Notes under the pieces: model-generated
Told to the model about the DNA's origin: nothing
What the model saw: only the letters and a program-made list of their open reading frames with translations
Databases searched by the model: none
Part shown: piece after piece, positions 51,701-64,000 of the stretch
Position numbering within the stretch: the stretch's first letter is position 1
Layout of the letters: each line of letters starts with the position of its first letter
Source: Limnomonas spitsbergensis
Lineage: Eukaryota > Chlorophyta > Chlorophyceae > Chlamydomonadales
Assembly (NCBI GenBank): GCA_037349105.1
Contig: JAYJMM010000117.1
Coordinates: 806,001 to 870,000, forward strand
Length of the DNA stretch: 64,000 bases
Reading direction: 5' to 3'
Program-made: the position numbers and the translations under genes

Positions 51701-54700
51701 TTCTGCCGTTCTGGTCATTCTTCTCTTCTGATTGACTGAGGCTGCCTTAGGACTGATTCTGCCATTCTGGTCATTCTGCTCTTCTGATTGACTGAGGCTG
51801 CCTTATGTCTGATTCTGCCGTTCTGGTCATTCTGCTCTTCTGATTGACTGAGGCTGCCTTAGGGCTGATTCTGCCAATCTGGTCATTCTGTGCTGCCTTA
51901 GGGCTGATTCTGACGTTCTGGTCAATATTCTCTTCTGATTGACTGAGGCTGCCTTAGGGCTGATTTTGCCATTCTGGTCATTCTGCTCTTCTGATTGACT
52001 GAGTCTGCCTTAAGACTGATTCTGCCGTTCTGATCATTCTGCTCTTCTGATTGACTGAGGCTGCCTTAGGGCTGATTCTGTAGTTCTGGTCATTCTGCTC
52101 TTCTGATTGACTGAGGCTGCCTTATGGCTGATTCTGCCATTCTGGTCATTCTGCCCTCCTGATTGACTGAGGCTGCCATATGGCTGATTCTGCCGTTCTG
52201 GTCATTCTGCTCTTCTGATTGCCTGAAGCTGCCTTAGGGCTGATTCTGCCGTTCTGGTAATTCTGCTCTTCTGATTGACTGAGTCTGCCCTAGGGCTGAT
52301 TCTGCCATTCTGTTCATTCTGCTCTTCTGATTGACTGAGGCTGCCTTAGGGCTGATTCTGCCATTCTGGTCATTCTGCTCTTCTGATTGACTGACGCTGC
52401 CTTATGGCTGATTCTACCGTTCTGGTCATTCTTCTCTTCTGATTGACTGAGGCTGCCTTAGGACTGATTCTGCCATTCTGGTCATTCTGCTCTTCTGAGT
52501 GACTGAGGCTGCCTTATGTCTGATTCTGCCGTTCTGGTCATTCTGCTCTTCTGATTGACTGAGGCTGCCTTAGGGCTGATTCTGCCAATCTGGTCATTCT
52601 GCTCTTCTGATTGACTGAGGCTGCCTTATGGCTGATTCTGCCGTTCTGGTCATTCTGCTCTTCTGATTGACTGAGGCTGCCTTATGGCTGATTCTGCCAA
52701 TCTGGTCATTCTGCTCTTCTGATTGACTGAGGCTGCCTTATGGCTGATTCTGCCAATCTGGTCATTCTGCTCTTCTGATTGACTGAGTCTGCCTTAGGGC
52801 TGATTCTGCCGTTCTGGTCATTCTTCTCTTCTGATTGACTGAGTCTGCCTTAATACTGATTCTGCTGTTCTGATCATTCTTCTCTTCTGAATGACTGAGT
52901 CTGCCTTAGGGCTGATTCTGCCGTTCTGGTCATTCTGCTCTTCTGATTGACTGAGGCTGCCTTAGGGCTGATTCTGCCATTCTGGTCATTCTGCTCTTCT
53001 GATTGACTGAGGCTGCCTTATGGCTGATTCTGCCGTTCTGGTCATTCTGCTCTTCTGATTGACTGAGGCTGCCTTATGGCTGATTCCGCCATTCTGGTCA
53101 TTCTGCTCTTCTGATTGACTGAGGCTGCCTTAGGGCTGATTCTGCCGTTCTGGTCATCCTGCTCTTCTGATTAACCGAATCTGCCTTAGGGCTGATTCTG
53201 CCGTTCTGGTCATTCTGCTCTTCTGATTGACTGAGTCCGCCTTAGGGCTGATTCTGCCGTTCTGGTCATTCCGCTCTTCTGATTGACTGAAGCTGCCTTA
53301 GGGCTGATTCTGCCAATCTGGTCATTCTGCTCTTCTGATTGACTGAGGCTGCCTTATGGCTGATTCTGCCAATCTGGTCATTCTGCTCTTCTGATTGACT
53401 GAGTCTGCCTTAGGGCTGATTCTGCCGTTCTGGTCATTCTTCTCTTCTGATTGACTGAGTCTGCCTTAATACTGATTCTGCTGTTCTGATCATTCTTCTC
53501 TTCTGAATGACTGAGTCTGCCTTAGGGCTGATTCTGCCGTTCTGGTCATTCTGCTCTTCTGATTGACTGAGGCTGCCTTAGGGCTGATTCTGCCATTCTG
53601 GTCATTCTGCTCTTCTGATTGACTGAGGCTGCCTTATGGCTGATTCTGCCGTTCTGGTCATTCTGCTCTTCTGATTGACTGAGGCTGCCTTATGGCTGAT
53701 TCCGCCATTCTGGTCATCTGCTCTTCTGATTGACTGAGGCTGCCTTAGGGCTGATTCTGCCGTTCTGGTCATCCTGCTCTTCTGATTAACCGAATCTGCC
53801 TTAGGGCTGATTCTGCCGTTCTGGTCATTCTGCTCTTCTGATTGACTGAGTCTGCCTTAGGGCTGATTCTGCCGTTCTGGTCATTCCGCTCTTCTGATTG
53901 ACTGAAGCTGCCTTAGGGCTGATTCTGCCGTTCTGGTGATTCTGCTCTTCTGATTGACTGAGTCTGCCTTAGGGCTGATTCTGCCATTCTGTTCATTCTG
54001 CTCTTCTGATTGACTGAGGCTGTCTTAGGGCTGATTTTGCCATTCTGATCATTCTGTGCTGCCTTAGGGCTGATTTTGACGTTCTGGTCATTATTCTCTT
54101 CTGATTGACTGAGGCTGCCTTAGGGCTGATTTTGCCATTCTGATCATTCTGTGCTGCCTTAGGGCTGATTCTGACGTTCTGGTCATTATTCTCTTCTGAT
54201 TGACTGAGGCTGCCTTAGGGCTGATTTTGCCATTCTGGTCATTCTGCTCTTCTGATTGACTGAGTCTGCCTTAAGACTGATTCTGCCGTTCTGATCATTC
54301 TGCTCTTCTGATTGACTGAGGCTGCCTTAGGGCTGATTCTGCCGTTCTGGTCATTCTGCTCTTCTGATTGCCAATCAGCCGGACTGCCAATCAGCCGGAC
54401 TGCCAATCAGTCGGACTGAGGCTGCCTTAGGGCTGATTCTGCCATTCTGGTCATTCTGCCCTCCTGATTGACTGAGTCTGCCATATGGCTGATTCAGCCG
54501 TTCTGGTCATTCTGCTCTTCTGATTGCCTGAAGCTGCCTTAGGGCTGATTCTGCCGTTCTGGTGATTCTGCTCTTCTGATTGACTGAGTCTGCCCTAGGG
54601 CTGATTCTGCCATTCTGTTCATTCTGCTCTTCTGATTGACTGAGGCTGCCTTAGGGCTGATTCTGCCATTCTGGTCATTCTGCTCTTCTGATTGACTGAC

Positions 54701-57700
54701 GCTGCCTTATGGCTGATTCTGCCGTTCTGGTCATTCTTCTCTTCTGATTGACTGAGGCTGCCTTAGGACTGATTCTGCCATTCTGGTCATTCTGCTCTTC
54801 TGATTGACTGAGGCTGCCTTATGTCTGATTCTGCCGTTCTGGTCATTCTGCTCTTCTGATTGACTGAGGCTGCCTTAGGGCTGATTCTGCCAATCTGGTC
54901 ATTCTGTGCTGCCTTAGGGCTGATTCTGACGTTCTGGTCATTATTCTCTTCTGATTGACTGAGGCTGCCTTAGGGCTGATTTTGCCATTCTGGTCATTCT
55001 GCTCTTCTGATTGACTGAGTCTGCCTTAAGACTGATTCTGCCGTTCTGATCATTCTGCTCTTCTGATTGACTGAGGCTGCCTTAGGGCTGATTCTGTAGT
55101 TCTGGTCATTCTGCTCTTCTGATTGACTGAGGCTGCCTTAGGGCTGATTCTGCCATTCTGGTCATTCTGCCCTCCTGATTGACTGAGGCTGCCATATGGC
55201 TGATTCTGCCGTTCTGGTCATTCTGCTCTTCTGATTGCCTGAAGCTGCCTTAGGGCTGATTCTGCCGTTCTGGTAATTCTGCTCTTCTGATTGACTGAGT
55301 CTGCCCTAGGGCTGATTCTGCCATTCTGTTCATTCTGCTCTTCTGATTGACTGAGGCTGCCTTAGGGCTGATTCTGCCATTCTGGTCATTCTGCTCTTCT
55401 GATTGACTGACGCTGCCTTATGGCTGATTCTGCCGTTCTGGTCATTCTGCTCTAGTTCTGATTGACTGAGGCTGCCTTAGGACTGATTCTGCAATTCTGG
55501 TCATTCTGCTCTTCTGATTGACTGAGGCTGCCTTATGTCTGATTCTGCCGTTCTGGTCATTCTGCTCTTCTGATTGATTGAGGCTGCCTTAGGGCTGATT
55601 CTGCCAATCTGGTCATTCTGCTCTTCTGATTGACTGAGGCTGCCTTATGGCTGATTCTGCCGTTCTGGTCATTCTGCTCTTCTGATTGACTGAGGCTGCC
55701 TTATGGCTGATTCTGCCAATCTGGTCATTCTGCTCTTCTGATTGACTGAGGCTGCCTTATGGCTGATTCTGCCAATCTGGTCATTCTGCTCTTCTGATTG
55801 ACTGAGTCTGCCTTAGGGCTGATTCTGCCGTTCTGGTCATTCTTCTCTTCTGATTGACTGAGTCTGCCTTAATACTGATTCTGCTGTTCTGATCATTCTT
55901 CTCTTCTGAATGACTGAGTCTGCCTTAGGGCTGATTCTGCCGTTCTGGTCATTCTGCTCTTCTGATTGACTGAGGCTGCCTTAGGGCTGATTCTGCCAAT
56001 CTGGTCATTCTGCTCTTCTGATTGACTGAGGCTGCCTTATGGCTGATTCTGCCGTTCTGGTCATTCTGCTCTTCTGATTGACTGAGGCTGCCTTATGGCT
56101 GATTCCGCCATTCTGGTCATTCTGCTCTTCTGATTGACTGAGGCTGCCTTAGGGCTGATTCTGCCGTTCTGGTCATCCTGCTCTTCTGATTAACCGAATC
56201 TGCCTTAGGGCTGATTCTGCCGTTCTGGTCATTCTGCTCTTCTGATTGACTGAGTCTGCCTTAGGGCTGATTCTGCCGTTCTGGTCATTCTGCTCTAGTT
56301 CTGATTGACTGAGGCTGCCTAAGGACTGATTCTGCCGTTCTGGTCATTCCGCTCTTCTGATTGACTGATGCTGCCTTAGGGCTGATTCTGCCGTTCTGGT
56401 CATTCCGCTCTTCTGATTGACTGAAGCTGCCTTAGGGCTGATTCTGCCGTTCTGGTGATTCTGCTCTTCTGATTGACTGAGTCTGCCTTAGGGCTGATTC
56501 TGCCATTCTGTTCATTCTGCTCTTCTGATTGACTGAGGCTGTCTTAGGGCTGATTTTGCCATTCTGATCATTCTGTGCTGCCTTAGGGCTGATTCTGACG
56601 TTCTGGTCATTATTCTCTTCTGATTGACTCAGGCTGCCTTAGGGCTGATTTTGCCATTCTGGTCATTCTGCTCTTCTGATTGACTGAGTCTGCCTTAAGA
56701 CTGATTCTGCCGTTCTGATCATTCTGCTCTTCTGATTGACTGAGGCTGCCTTAGGGCTGATTCTGCCGTTCTGGTCATTCTGCTCTTCTGATTGCCAATC
56801 AGCCGGACTGCCAATCAGCCGGACTGCCAATCAGTCGGACTGAGGCTGCCTTAGGGCTGATTCTGCCATTCTGGTCATTCTGCCCTCCTGATTGACTGAG
56901 TCTGCCATATGGCTGATTCTGCCGTTCTGGTCATTCTGCTCTTCTGATTGCCTGAAGCTGCCTTAGGGCTGATTCTGCCGTTCTGGTGATTCTGCTCTTC
57001 TGATTGACTGAGTCTGCCCTAGGGCTGATTCTGCCATTCTGTTCATTCTGCTCTTCTGATTGACTGAGGCTGCCTTATGGCTGATTCTGCCATTCTGGTC
57101 ATTCTGCTCTTCTGATTGACTGACGCTGCCTTATGGCTGATTCTGCCGTTCTGGTCATTCTTCTCTTCTGATTGACTGAGGCTGCCTTAGGACTGATTCT
57201 GCCATTCTGGTCATTCTGCTCTTCTGATTGACTGAGGCTGCCTTATGTCTGATTCTGCCGTTCTGGTCATTCTGCTCTTCTGATTGACTGAGGCTGCCTT
57301 AGGGCTGATTCTGCCAATCTGGTCATTCTGTGCTGCCTTAGGGCTGATTCTGACGTTCTGGTCAATATTCTCTTCTGATTGACTGAGGCTGCCTTAGGGC
57401 TGATTTTGCCATTCTGGTCATTCTGCTCTTCTGATTGACTGAGTCTGCCTTAAGACTGATTCTGCCGTTCTGATCATTCTGCTCTTCTGATTGACTGAGG
57501 CTGCCTTAGGGCTGATTCTGTAGTTCTGGTCATTCTGCTCTTCTGATTGACTGAGGCTGCCTTATGGCTGATTCTGCCATTCTGGTCATTCTGCCCTCCT
57601 GATTGACTGAGGCTGCCATATGGCTGATTCTGCCGTTCTGGTCATTCTGCTCTTCTGATTGCCTGAAGCTGCCTTAGGGCTGATTCTGCCGTTCTGGTAA

Positions 57701-60700
57701 TTCTGCTCTTCTGATTGACTGAGTCTGCCCTAGGGCTGATTCTGCCATTCTGTTCATTCTGCTCTTCTGATTGACTGAGGCTGCCTTAGGGCTGATTCTG
57801 CCATTCTGGTCATTCTGCTCTTCTGATTGACTGACGCTGCCTTATGGCTGATTCTACCGTTCTGGTCATTCTTCTCTTCTGATTGACTGAGGCTGCCTTA
57901 GGACTGATTCTGCCATTCTGGTCATTCTGCTCTTCTGAGTGACTGAGGCTGCCTTATGTCTGATTCTGCCGTTCTGGTCATTCTGCTCTTCTGATTGACT
58001 GAGGCTGCCTTAGGGCTGATTCTGCCAATCTGGTCATTCTGCTCTTCTGATTGACTGAGGCTGCCTTATGGCTGATTCTGCCGTTCTGGTCATTCTGCTC
58101 TTCTGATTGACTGAGGCTGCCTTATGGCTGATTCTGCCAATCTGGTCATTCTGCTCTTCTGATTGACTGAGGCTGCCTTATGGCTGATTCTGCCAATCTG
58201 GTCATTCTGCTCTTCTGATTGACTGAGTCTGCCTTAGGGCTGATTCTGCCGTTCTGGTCATTCTTCTCTTCTGATTGACTGAGTCTGCCTTAATACTGAT
58301 TCTGCTGTTCTGATCATTCTTCTCTTCTGAATGACTGAGTCTGCCTTAGGGCTGATTCTGCCGTTCTGGTCATTCTGCTCTTCTGATTGACTGAGGCTGC
58401 CTTAGGGCTGATTCTGCCATTCTGGTCATTCTGCTCTTCTGATTGACTGAGGCTGCCTTATGGCTGATTCTGCCGTTCTGGTCATTCTGCTCTTCTGATT
58501 GACTGAGGCTGCCTTATGGCTGATTCCGCCATTCTGGTCATTCTGCTCTTCTGATTGACTGAGGCTGCCTTAGGGCTGATTCTGCCGTTCTGGTCATCCT
58601 GCTCTTCTGATTAACCGAATCTGCCTTAGGGCTGATTCTGCCGTTCTGGTCATTCTGCTCTTCTGATTGACTGAGTCCGCCTTAGGGCTGATTCTGCCGT
58701 TCTGGTCATTCCGCTCTTCTGATTGACTGAAGCTGCCTTAGGGCTGATTCTGCCGTTCTGGTGATTCTGCTCTTCTGATTGACTGAGTCTGCCTTAGGGC
58801 TGATTCTGCCATTCTGTTCATTCTGCTCTTCTGATTGACTGAGGCTGTCTTAGGGCTGATTTTGCCATTCTGATCATTCTGTGCTGCCTTAGGGCTGATT
58901 CTGACGTTCTGGTCATTATTCTCTTCTGATTGACTGAGGCTGCCTTAGGGCTGATTTTGCCATTTTGATCATTCTGTGCTGCCTTAGGGCTGATTCTGAC
59001 GTTCTGGTCATTATTCTCTTCTGATTGACTGAGGCTGCCTTAGGGCTGATTTTGCCATTCTGGTCATTCTGCTCTTCTGATTGACTGAGTCTGCCTTAAG
59101 ACTGATTCTGCCGTTCTGATCATTCTGCTCTTCTGATTGACTGAGGCTGCCTTAGGGCTGATTCTGCCGTTCTGGTCATTCTGCTCTTCTGATTGCCAAT
59201 CAGCCGGACTGCCAATCAGCCGGACTGCCAATCAGTCGGACTGAGGCTGCCTTAGGGCTGATTCTGCCATTCTGGTCATTCTGCCCTCCTGATTGACTGA
59301 GTCTGCCATATGGCTGATTCTGCCGTTCTGGTCATTCTGCTCTTCTGATTGCCTGAAGCTGCCTTAGGGCTGATTCTGCCGTTCTGGTGATTCTGCTCTT
59401 CTGATTGACTGAGTCTGCCCTAGGGCTGATTCTGCCATTCTGTTCATTCTGCTCTTCTGATTGACTGAGGCTGCCTTAGGGCTGATTCTGCCATTCTGGT
59501 CATTCTGCTCTTCTGATTGACTGACGCTGCCTTATGGCTGATTCTGCCGTTCTGGTCATTCTTCTCTTCTGATTGACTGAGGCTGCCTTAGGACTGATTC
59601 TGCCATTCTGGTCATTCTGCTCTTCTGATTGACTGAGGCTGCCTTATGTCTGATTCTGCCGTTCTGGTCATTCTGCTCTTCTGATTGACTGAGGCTGCCT
59701 TAGGGCTGATTCTGCCAATCTGGTCATTCTGTGCTGCCTTAGGGCTGATTCTGACGTTCTGGTCATTATTCTCTTCTGATTGACTGAGGCTGCCTTAGGG
59801 CTGATTTTGCCATTCTGGTCATTCTGCTCTTCTGATTGACTGAGTCTGCCTTAAGACTGATTCTGCCGTTCTGATCATTCTGCTCTTCTGATTGACTGAG
59901 GCTGCCTTAGGGCTGATTCTGTAGTTCTGGTCATTCTGCTCTTCTGATTGACTGAGGCTGCCTTAGGGCTGATTCTGCCATTCTGGTCATTCTGCCCTCC
60001 TGATTGACTGAGGCTGCCATATGGCTGATTCTGCCGTTCTGGTCATTCTGCTCTTCTGATTGCCTGAAGCTGCCTTAGGGCTGATTCTGCCGTTCTGGTA
60101 ATTCTGCTCTTCTGATTGACTGAGTCTGCCCTAGGGCTGATTCTGCCATTCTGTTCATTCTGCTCTTCTGATTGACTGAGGCTGCCTTAGGGCTGATTCT
60201 GCCATTCTGGTCATTCTGCTCTTCTGATTGACTGACGCTGCCTTATGGCTGATTCTGCCGTTCTGGTCATTCTTCTCTTCTGATTGACTGAGGCTGCCTT
60301 AGGACTGATTCTGCCATTCTGGTCATTCTGCTCTTCTGATTGACTGAGGCTGCCTTATGTCTGATTCTGCCGTTCTGGTCATTCTGCTCTTCTGATTGAC
60401 TGAGGCTGCCTTAGGGCTGATTCTGCCAATCTGGTCATTCTGCTCTTCTGATTGACTGAGGCTGCCTTATGGCTGATTCTGCCGTTCTGGTCATTCTGCT
60501 CTTCTGATTGACTGAGGCTGCCTTATGGCTGATTCTGCCAATCTGGTCATTCTGCTCTTCTGATTGACTGAGGCTGCCTTATGGCTGATTCTGCCAATCT
60601 GGTCATTCTGCTCTTCTGATTGACTGAGTCTGCCTTAGGGCTGATTCTGCCGTTCTGGTCATTCTTCTCTTCTGATTGACTGAGTCTGCCTTAATACTGA

Positions 60701-63700
60701 TTCTGCTGTTCTGATCATTCTTCTCTTCTGAATGACTGAGTCTGCCTTAGGGCTGATTCTGCCGTTCTGGTCATTCTGCTCTTCTGATTGACTGAGGCTT
60801 CCTTAGGGCTGATTCTGCCATTCTGGTCATTCTGCTCTTCTGATTGACTGAGGCTGCCTTATGGCTGATTCTGCCGTTCTGGTCATTCTGCTCTTCTGAT
60901 TGACTGAGGCTGCCTTATGGCTGATTCCGCCATTCTGGTCATTCTGCTCTTCTGATTGACTGAGGCTGCCTTAGGGCTGATTCTGCCGTTCTGGTCATCC
61001 TGCTCTTCTGATTAACCGAATCTGCCTTAGGGCTGATTCTGCCGTTCTGGTCATTCTGCTCTTCTGATTGACTGAGTCTGCCTTAGGGCTGATTCTGCCG
61101 TTCTGGTCATTCTGCTCTAGTTCTGATTGACTGAGGCTGCCTAAGGACTGATTCTGCCGTTCTGGTCATTCCGCTCTTCTGATTGACTGAAGCTGCCTTA
61201 GGGCTGATTCTGCCGTTCTGGTCATTCCGCTCTTCTGATTGACTGAAGCTGCCTTAGGGCTGATTCTGCCGTTCTGGTGATTCTGCTCTTCTGATTGACT
61301 GAGTCTGCCTTAGGGCTGATTCTGCCATTCTGTTCATTCTGCTCTTCTGATTGACTGAGGCTGTCTTAGGGCTGATTTTGCCATTCTGATCATTCTGTGC
61401 TGCCTTAGGGCTGATTCTGACGTTCTGGTCATTATTCTCTTCTGATTGACTGAGGCTGCCTTAGGGCTGATTTTGCCATTCTGGTCATTCTGCTCTTCTG
61501 ATTGACTGAGTCTGCCTTAGGGCTGATTCTGCCGTTCTGGTCATTCTTCTCTTCTGATTGACTGAGTCTGCCTTATGGCTGATTCTGCCGTTCTGGTCAT
61601 TCTGCTCTTCTGATTGACTGAGGCTGCCTTAGGGCTGATAGTTCTGCCGTTCTGGTCATTCTGCTCTTCTGATTGACTGAGGCTGCCTTAGGGCTGATTA
61701 TGCCGTTCTGGTCATTCTGCTCTTCTGATTGACTGAGTCTGCCTTAGGGCTGATTCTGCCGTTCTGGTCATTCTGCTCTTCTGATTGACTGAGGTTGCCT
61801 TAGGGCTGATTCTGCCGTTCTGGTGATTCTGCTCTTCTGATTGACTGAGTCTGCCCTAGGGCTGATTCTGCCATTCTGTTCATTCTGCTCTTCTGATTGA
61901 CTGAGTCTGCCTTAAGACTGATTCTGCCGTTCTGATCATTCTGCTCTTCTGATTGACTGAGGCTGCCTTAGGGCTGATTCTGTAGTTCTGGTCATTCTGC
62001 TCTTCTGATTGACTGAGGCTGCCTTAGGGCTGATTCTGCCATTCTGGTCATTCTGCCCTCCTGATTGACTGAGGCTGCCATATGGCTGATTCTGCCGTTC
62101 TGGTCATTCTGCTCTTCTGATTGCCTGAAGCTAACTTAGGGCTGATTCTGCCGTTCTGGTAATTCTGCTCTTCTGATTGACTGAGGCTGCCCTAGGGCTG
62201 ATTCTGCCATTCTGTTCATTCTGCTCTTCTGATTGACTGAGGCTGCCTTAGGGCTGATTCTGCCATTCTGGTCATTCTGCTCTTCTGATTGACTGAGGCT
62301 GCCTTATGGCTGATTCTGCCGTTCTGGTCATTCTTCTCTTCTGATTGACTGAGGCTGCCTTAGGACTGATTCTGCCATTCTGGTCATTCTGCTCTTCTGA
62401 TTGACTGAGGCTGCCTTATGTCTGATTCTGCCGTTCTGGTCATTCTGCTCTTCTGATTGACTGAGGCTGCCTTAGGGCTGATTCTGCCATTCTGGTCATT
62501 CTGCTCTTCTGATTGACTGAGGCTGCCTTATGGCTGATTCTGCCGTTCTGGTCATTCTGCTCTTCTGATTGACTGAGGCTGCCTTATGGCTGATTCTGCC
62601 AATCTGGTCATTCTGCTCTTCTGATTGACTGAGGCTGCCTTATGGCTGATTCTGCCAATCTGGTCATTCTGCTCTTCTGATTGACTGAGTCTGCCTTAGG
62701 GCTGATTCTGCCGTTCTGGTCATTCTTCTCTTCTGATTGACTGAGTCTGCCTTAATACTGATTCTGCTGTTCTGATCATTCTTCTCTTCTGAATGACTGA
62801 GTCTGCCTTAGGGCTGATTCTGCCGTTCTGGTCATTCTGCTCTTCTGATTGACTGAGGCTGCCTTAGGGCTGATTCTGCCATTCTGGTCATTCTGCTCTT
62901 CTGATTGACTGAGGCTGCCTTATGGCTGATTCTGCCGTTCTGGTCATTCTGCTCTTCTGATTGACTGAGGCTGCCTTATGGCTGATTCCGCCATTCTGGT
63001 CATTCTGCTCTTCTGATTGACTGAGGCTGCCTTAGGGCTGATTCTGCCGTTCTGGTCATCCTGCTCTTCTGATTAACCGAATCTGCCTTAGGGCTGATTC
63101 TGCCGTTCTGGTCATTCTGCTCTTCTGATTGACTGAGTCTGCCTTAGGGCTGATTCTGCCGTTCTGGTCATTCTGCTCTAGTTCTGATTGACTGAGGCTG
63201 CCTAAGGACTGATTCTGCCGTTCTGGTCATTCCGCTCTTCTGATTGACTGAAGCTGCCTTAGGGCTGATTCTGCCGTTCTGGTCATTCCGCTCTTCTGAT
63301 TGACTGAAGCTGCCTTAGGGCTGATTCTGCCGTTCTGGTGATTCTGCTCTTCTGATTGACTGAGTCTGCCTTAGGGCTGATTCTGCCATTCTGTTCATTC
63401 TGCTCTTCTGATTGACTGAGGCTGTCTTAGGGCTGATTTTGCCATTCTGATCATTCTGTGCTGCCTTAGGGCTGATTCTGACGTTCTGGTCATTATTCTC
63501 TTCTGATTGACTGAGGCTGCCTTAGGGCTGATTTTGCCATTCTGGTCATTCTGCTCTTCTGATTGACTGAGTCTGCCTTAGGGCTGATTCTGCCGTTCTG
63601 GTCATTCTTCTCTTCTGATTGACTGAGTCTGCCTTATGGCTGATTCTGCCGTTCTGGTCATTCTGCTCTTCTGATTGACTGAGGCTGCCTTAGGGCTGAT

Positions 63701-64000
63701 AGTTCTGCCGTTCTGGTCATTCTGCTCTTCTGATTGACTGAGGCTGCCTTAGGGCTGATTATGCCGTTCTGGTCATTCTGCTCTTCTGATTGACTGAGTC
63801 TGCCTTAGGGCTGATTCTGCCGTTCTGGTCATTCTGCTCTTCTGATTGACTGAGGTTGCCTTAGGGCTGATTCTGCCGTTCTGGTGATTCTGCTCTTCTG
63901 ATTGACTGAGTCTGCCCTAGGGCTGATTCTGCCATTCTGTTCATTCTGCTCTTCTGATTGACTGAGGCTGCCTTAGGGCTGATTCTGCCATTCTGGTCAT
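33762..64000. repeat. 56-bp satellite array with higher-order structure, runs off the window
   Basis: An uninterrupted head-to-tail array, roughly 540 monomers of 56 bp. The monomer order is CTGATTCTGCCGTTCTGG, TCATTCTGCTCTTCTGATTG and ACTGAGGCTGCCTTAGGG. Marked variants recur in fixed order: TTAACCGAATC, TTAATACTG with TGAATGACTG, a 36-bp truncated monomer (ATTCTGTGCTGCC), and a monomer with CTCTAGTTCTG. The TTAACCGAATC variant occurs at about 34971, 37294, 38189, 40590, 42368, 45331, 47732, 50153, 50768, 53169, 53784, 56188, 58609, 61010 and 63071. The spacing is repeatedly 2401 or 2421 bp. Stops are frequent in all frames, and 56 is not a multiple of 3, so the array is non-coding. Confidence 0.98.
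35363..35415. repeat. Triplicated 16-bp insert within the satellite (first of nine)
   Basis: GCCAATCAGCCGGACT twice and GCCAATCAGTCGGACT once replace the normal GACTGA junction of one monomer. The same insert recurs at 38771, 42970, 45913, 48334, 51350, 54366, 56790 and 59191. Its junction CTGATTGCCAATCAG is a 15-base palindrome around a central C. Confidence 0.95.

Noticed and set aside
33762..64000. Possible CRISPR array
   Set aside because: The repeats are directly adjoining 56-bp monomers without unique spacers, the genome is eukaryotic, and no cas genes are present.

Overview
This window comes from a nuclear genome of a green alga, most likely in the Chlamydomonadales. The evidence is intron-rich genes with GT-AG introns and matching codon phases, (Ser/Pro)n hydroxyproline-type cell-wall linkers, plant-type (TTTAGGG-like) motifs scattered through introns, and a gene carrying the exact zinc-ligand spacing of the algal CO2-concentrating-mechanism regulator CCM1/CIA5. 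The species cannot be fixed from the sequence alone.

Layout. 0.3-8.6 kb, minus strand: a secreted, proline-rich extracellular-matrix-type glycoprotein gene with a signal-peptide exon at 8643 and at least four more phase-compatible exons down to 2175. A further proline/serine-rich exon at 308-855 is probably part of the same gene. 8.6-12 kb: no recognisable gene, short repeats and two weak exon candidates. 12-22.2 kb, minus strand: a mitochondrial NDUFAF7/MidA-type methyltransferase gene, seven exons recovered, introns full of minisatellites and decayed copies of exon edges. 22.2-25.4 kb: intergenic space between divergent genes, with strong inverted repeats and several copies of a short terminal-inverted-repeat element. 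25.4-30.1 kb, plus strand: the CCM1/CIA5-like zinc-binding regulator, including a 9-nt microexon that I could place exactly. 30.1-33.7 kb: no convincing gene. 33.76 kb to the window end: more than 30 kb of an uninterrupted 56-bp satellite with a higher-order repeat of about 2.4 kb.

The genes do not form a pathway. One makes an extracellular glycoprotein, one helps complex I assembly, and one is a probable regulator of carbon acquisition.

The most unusual feature is structural. In both minus-strand genes, exon ends are repeatedly copied into the adjoining intron as decayed tandem fragments, often with TTTAGGG-like motifs between the copies. Minisatellites whose unit is a multiple of 3 (45 bp, 36 bp) then make long but spurious open frames inside introns.

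All exon limits were read by eye from splice signals, phase continuity and protein motifs. No alignment or search was run.
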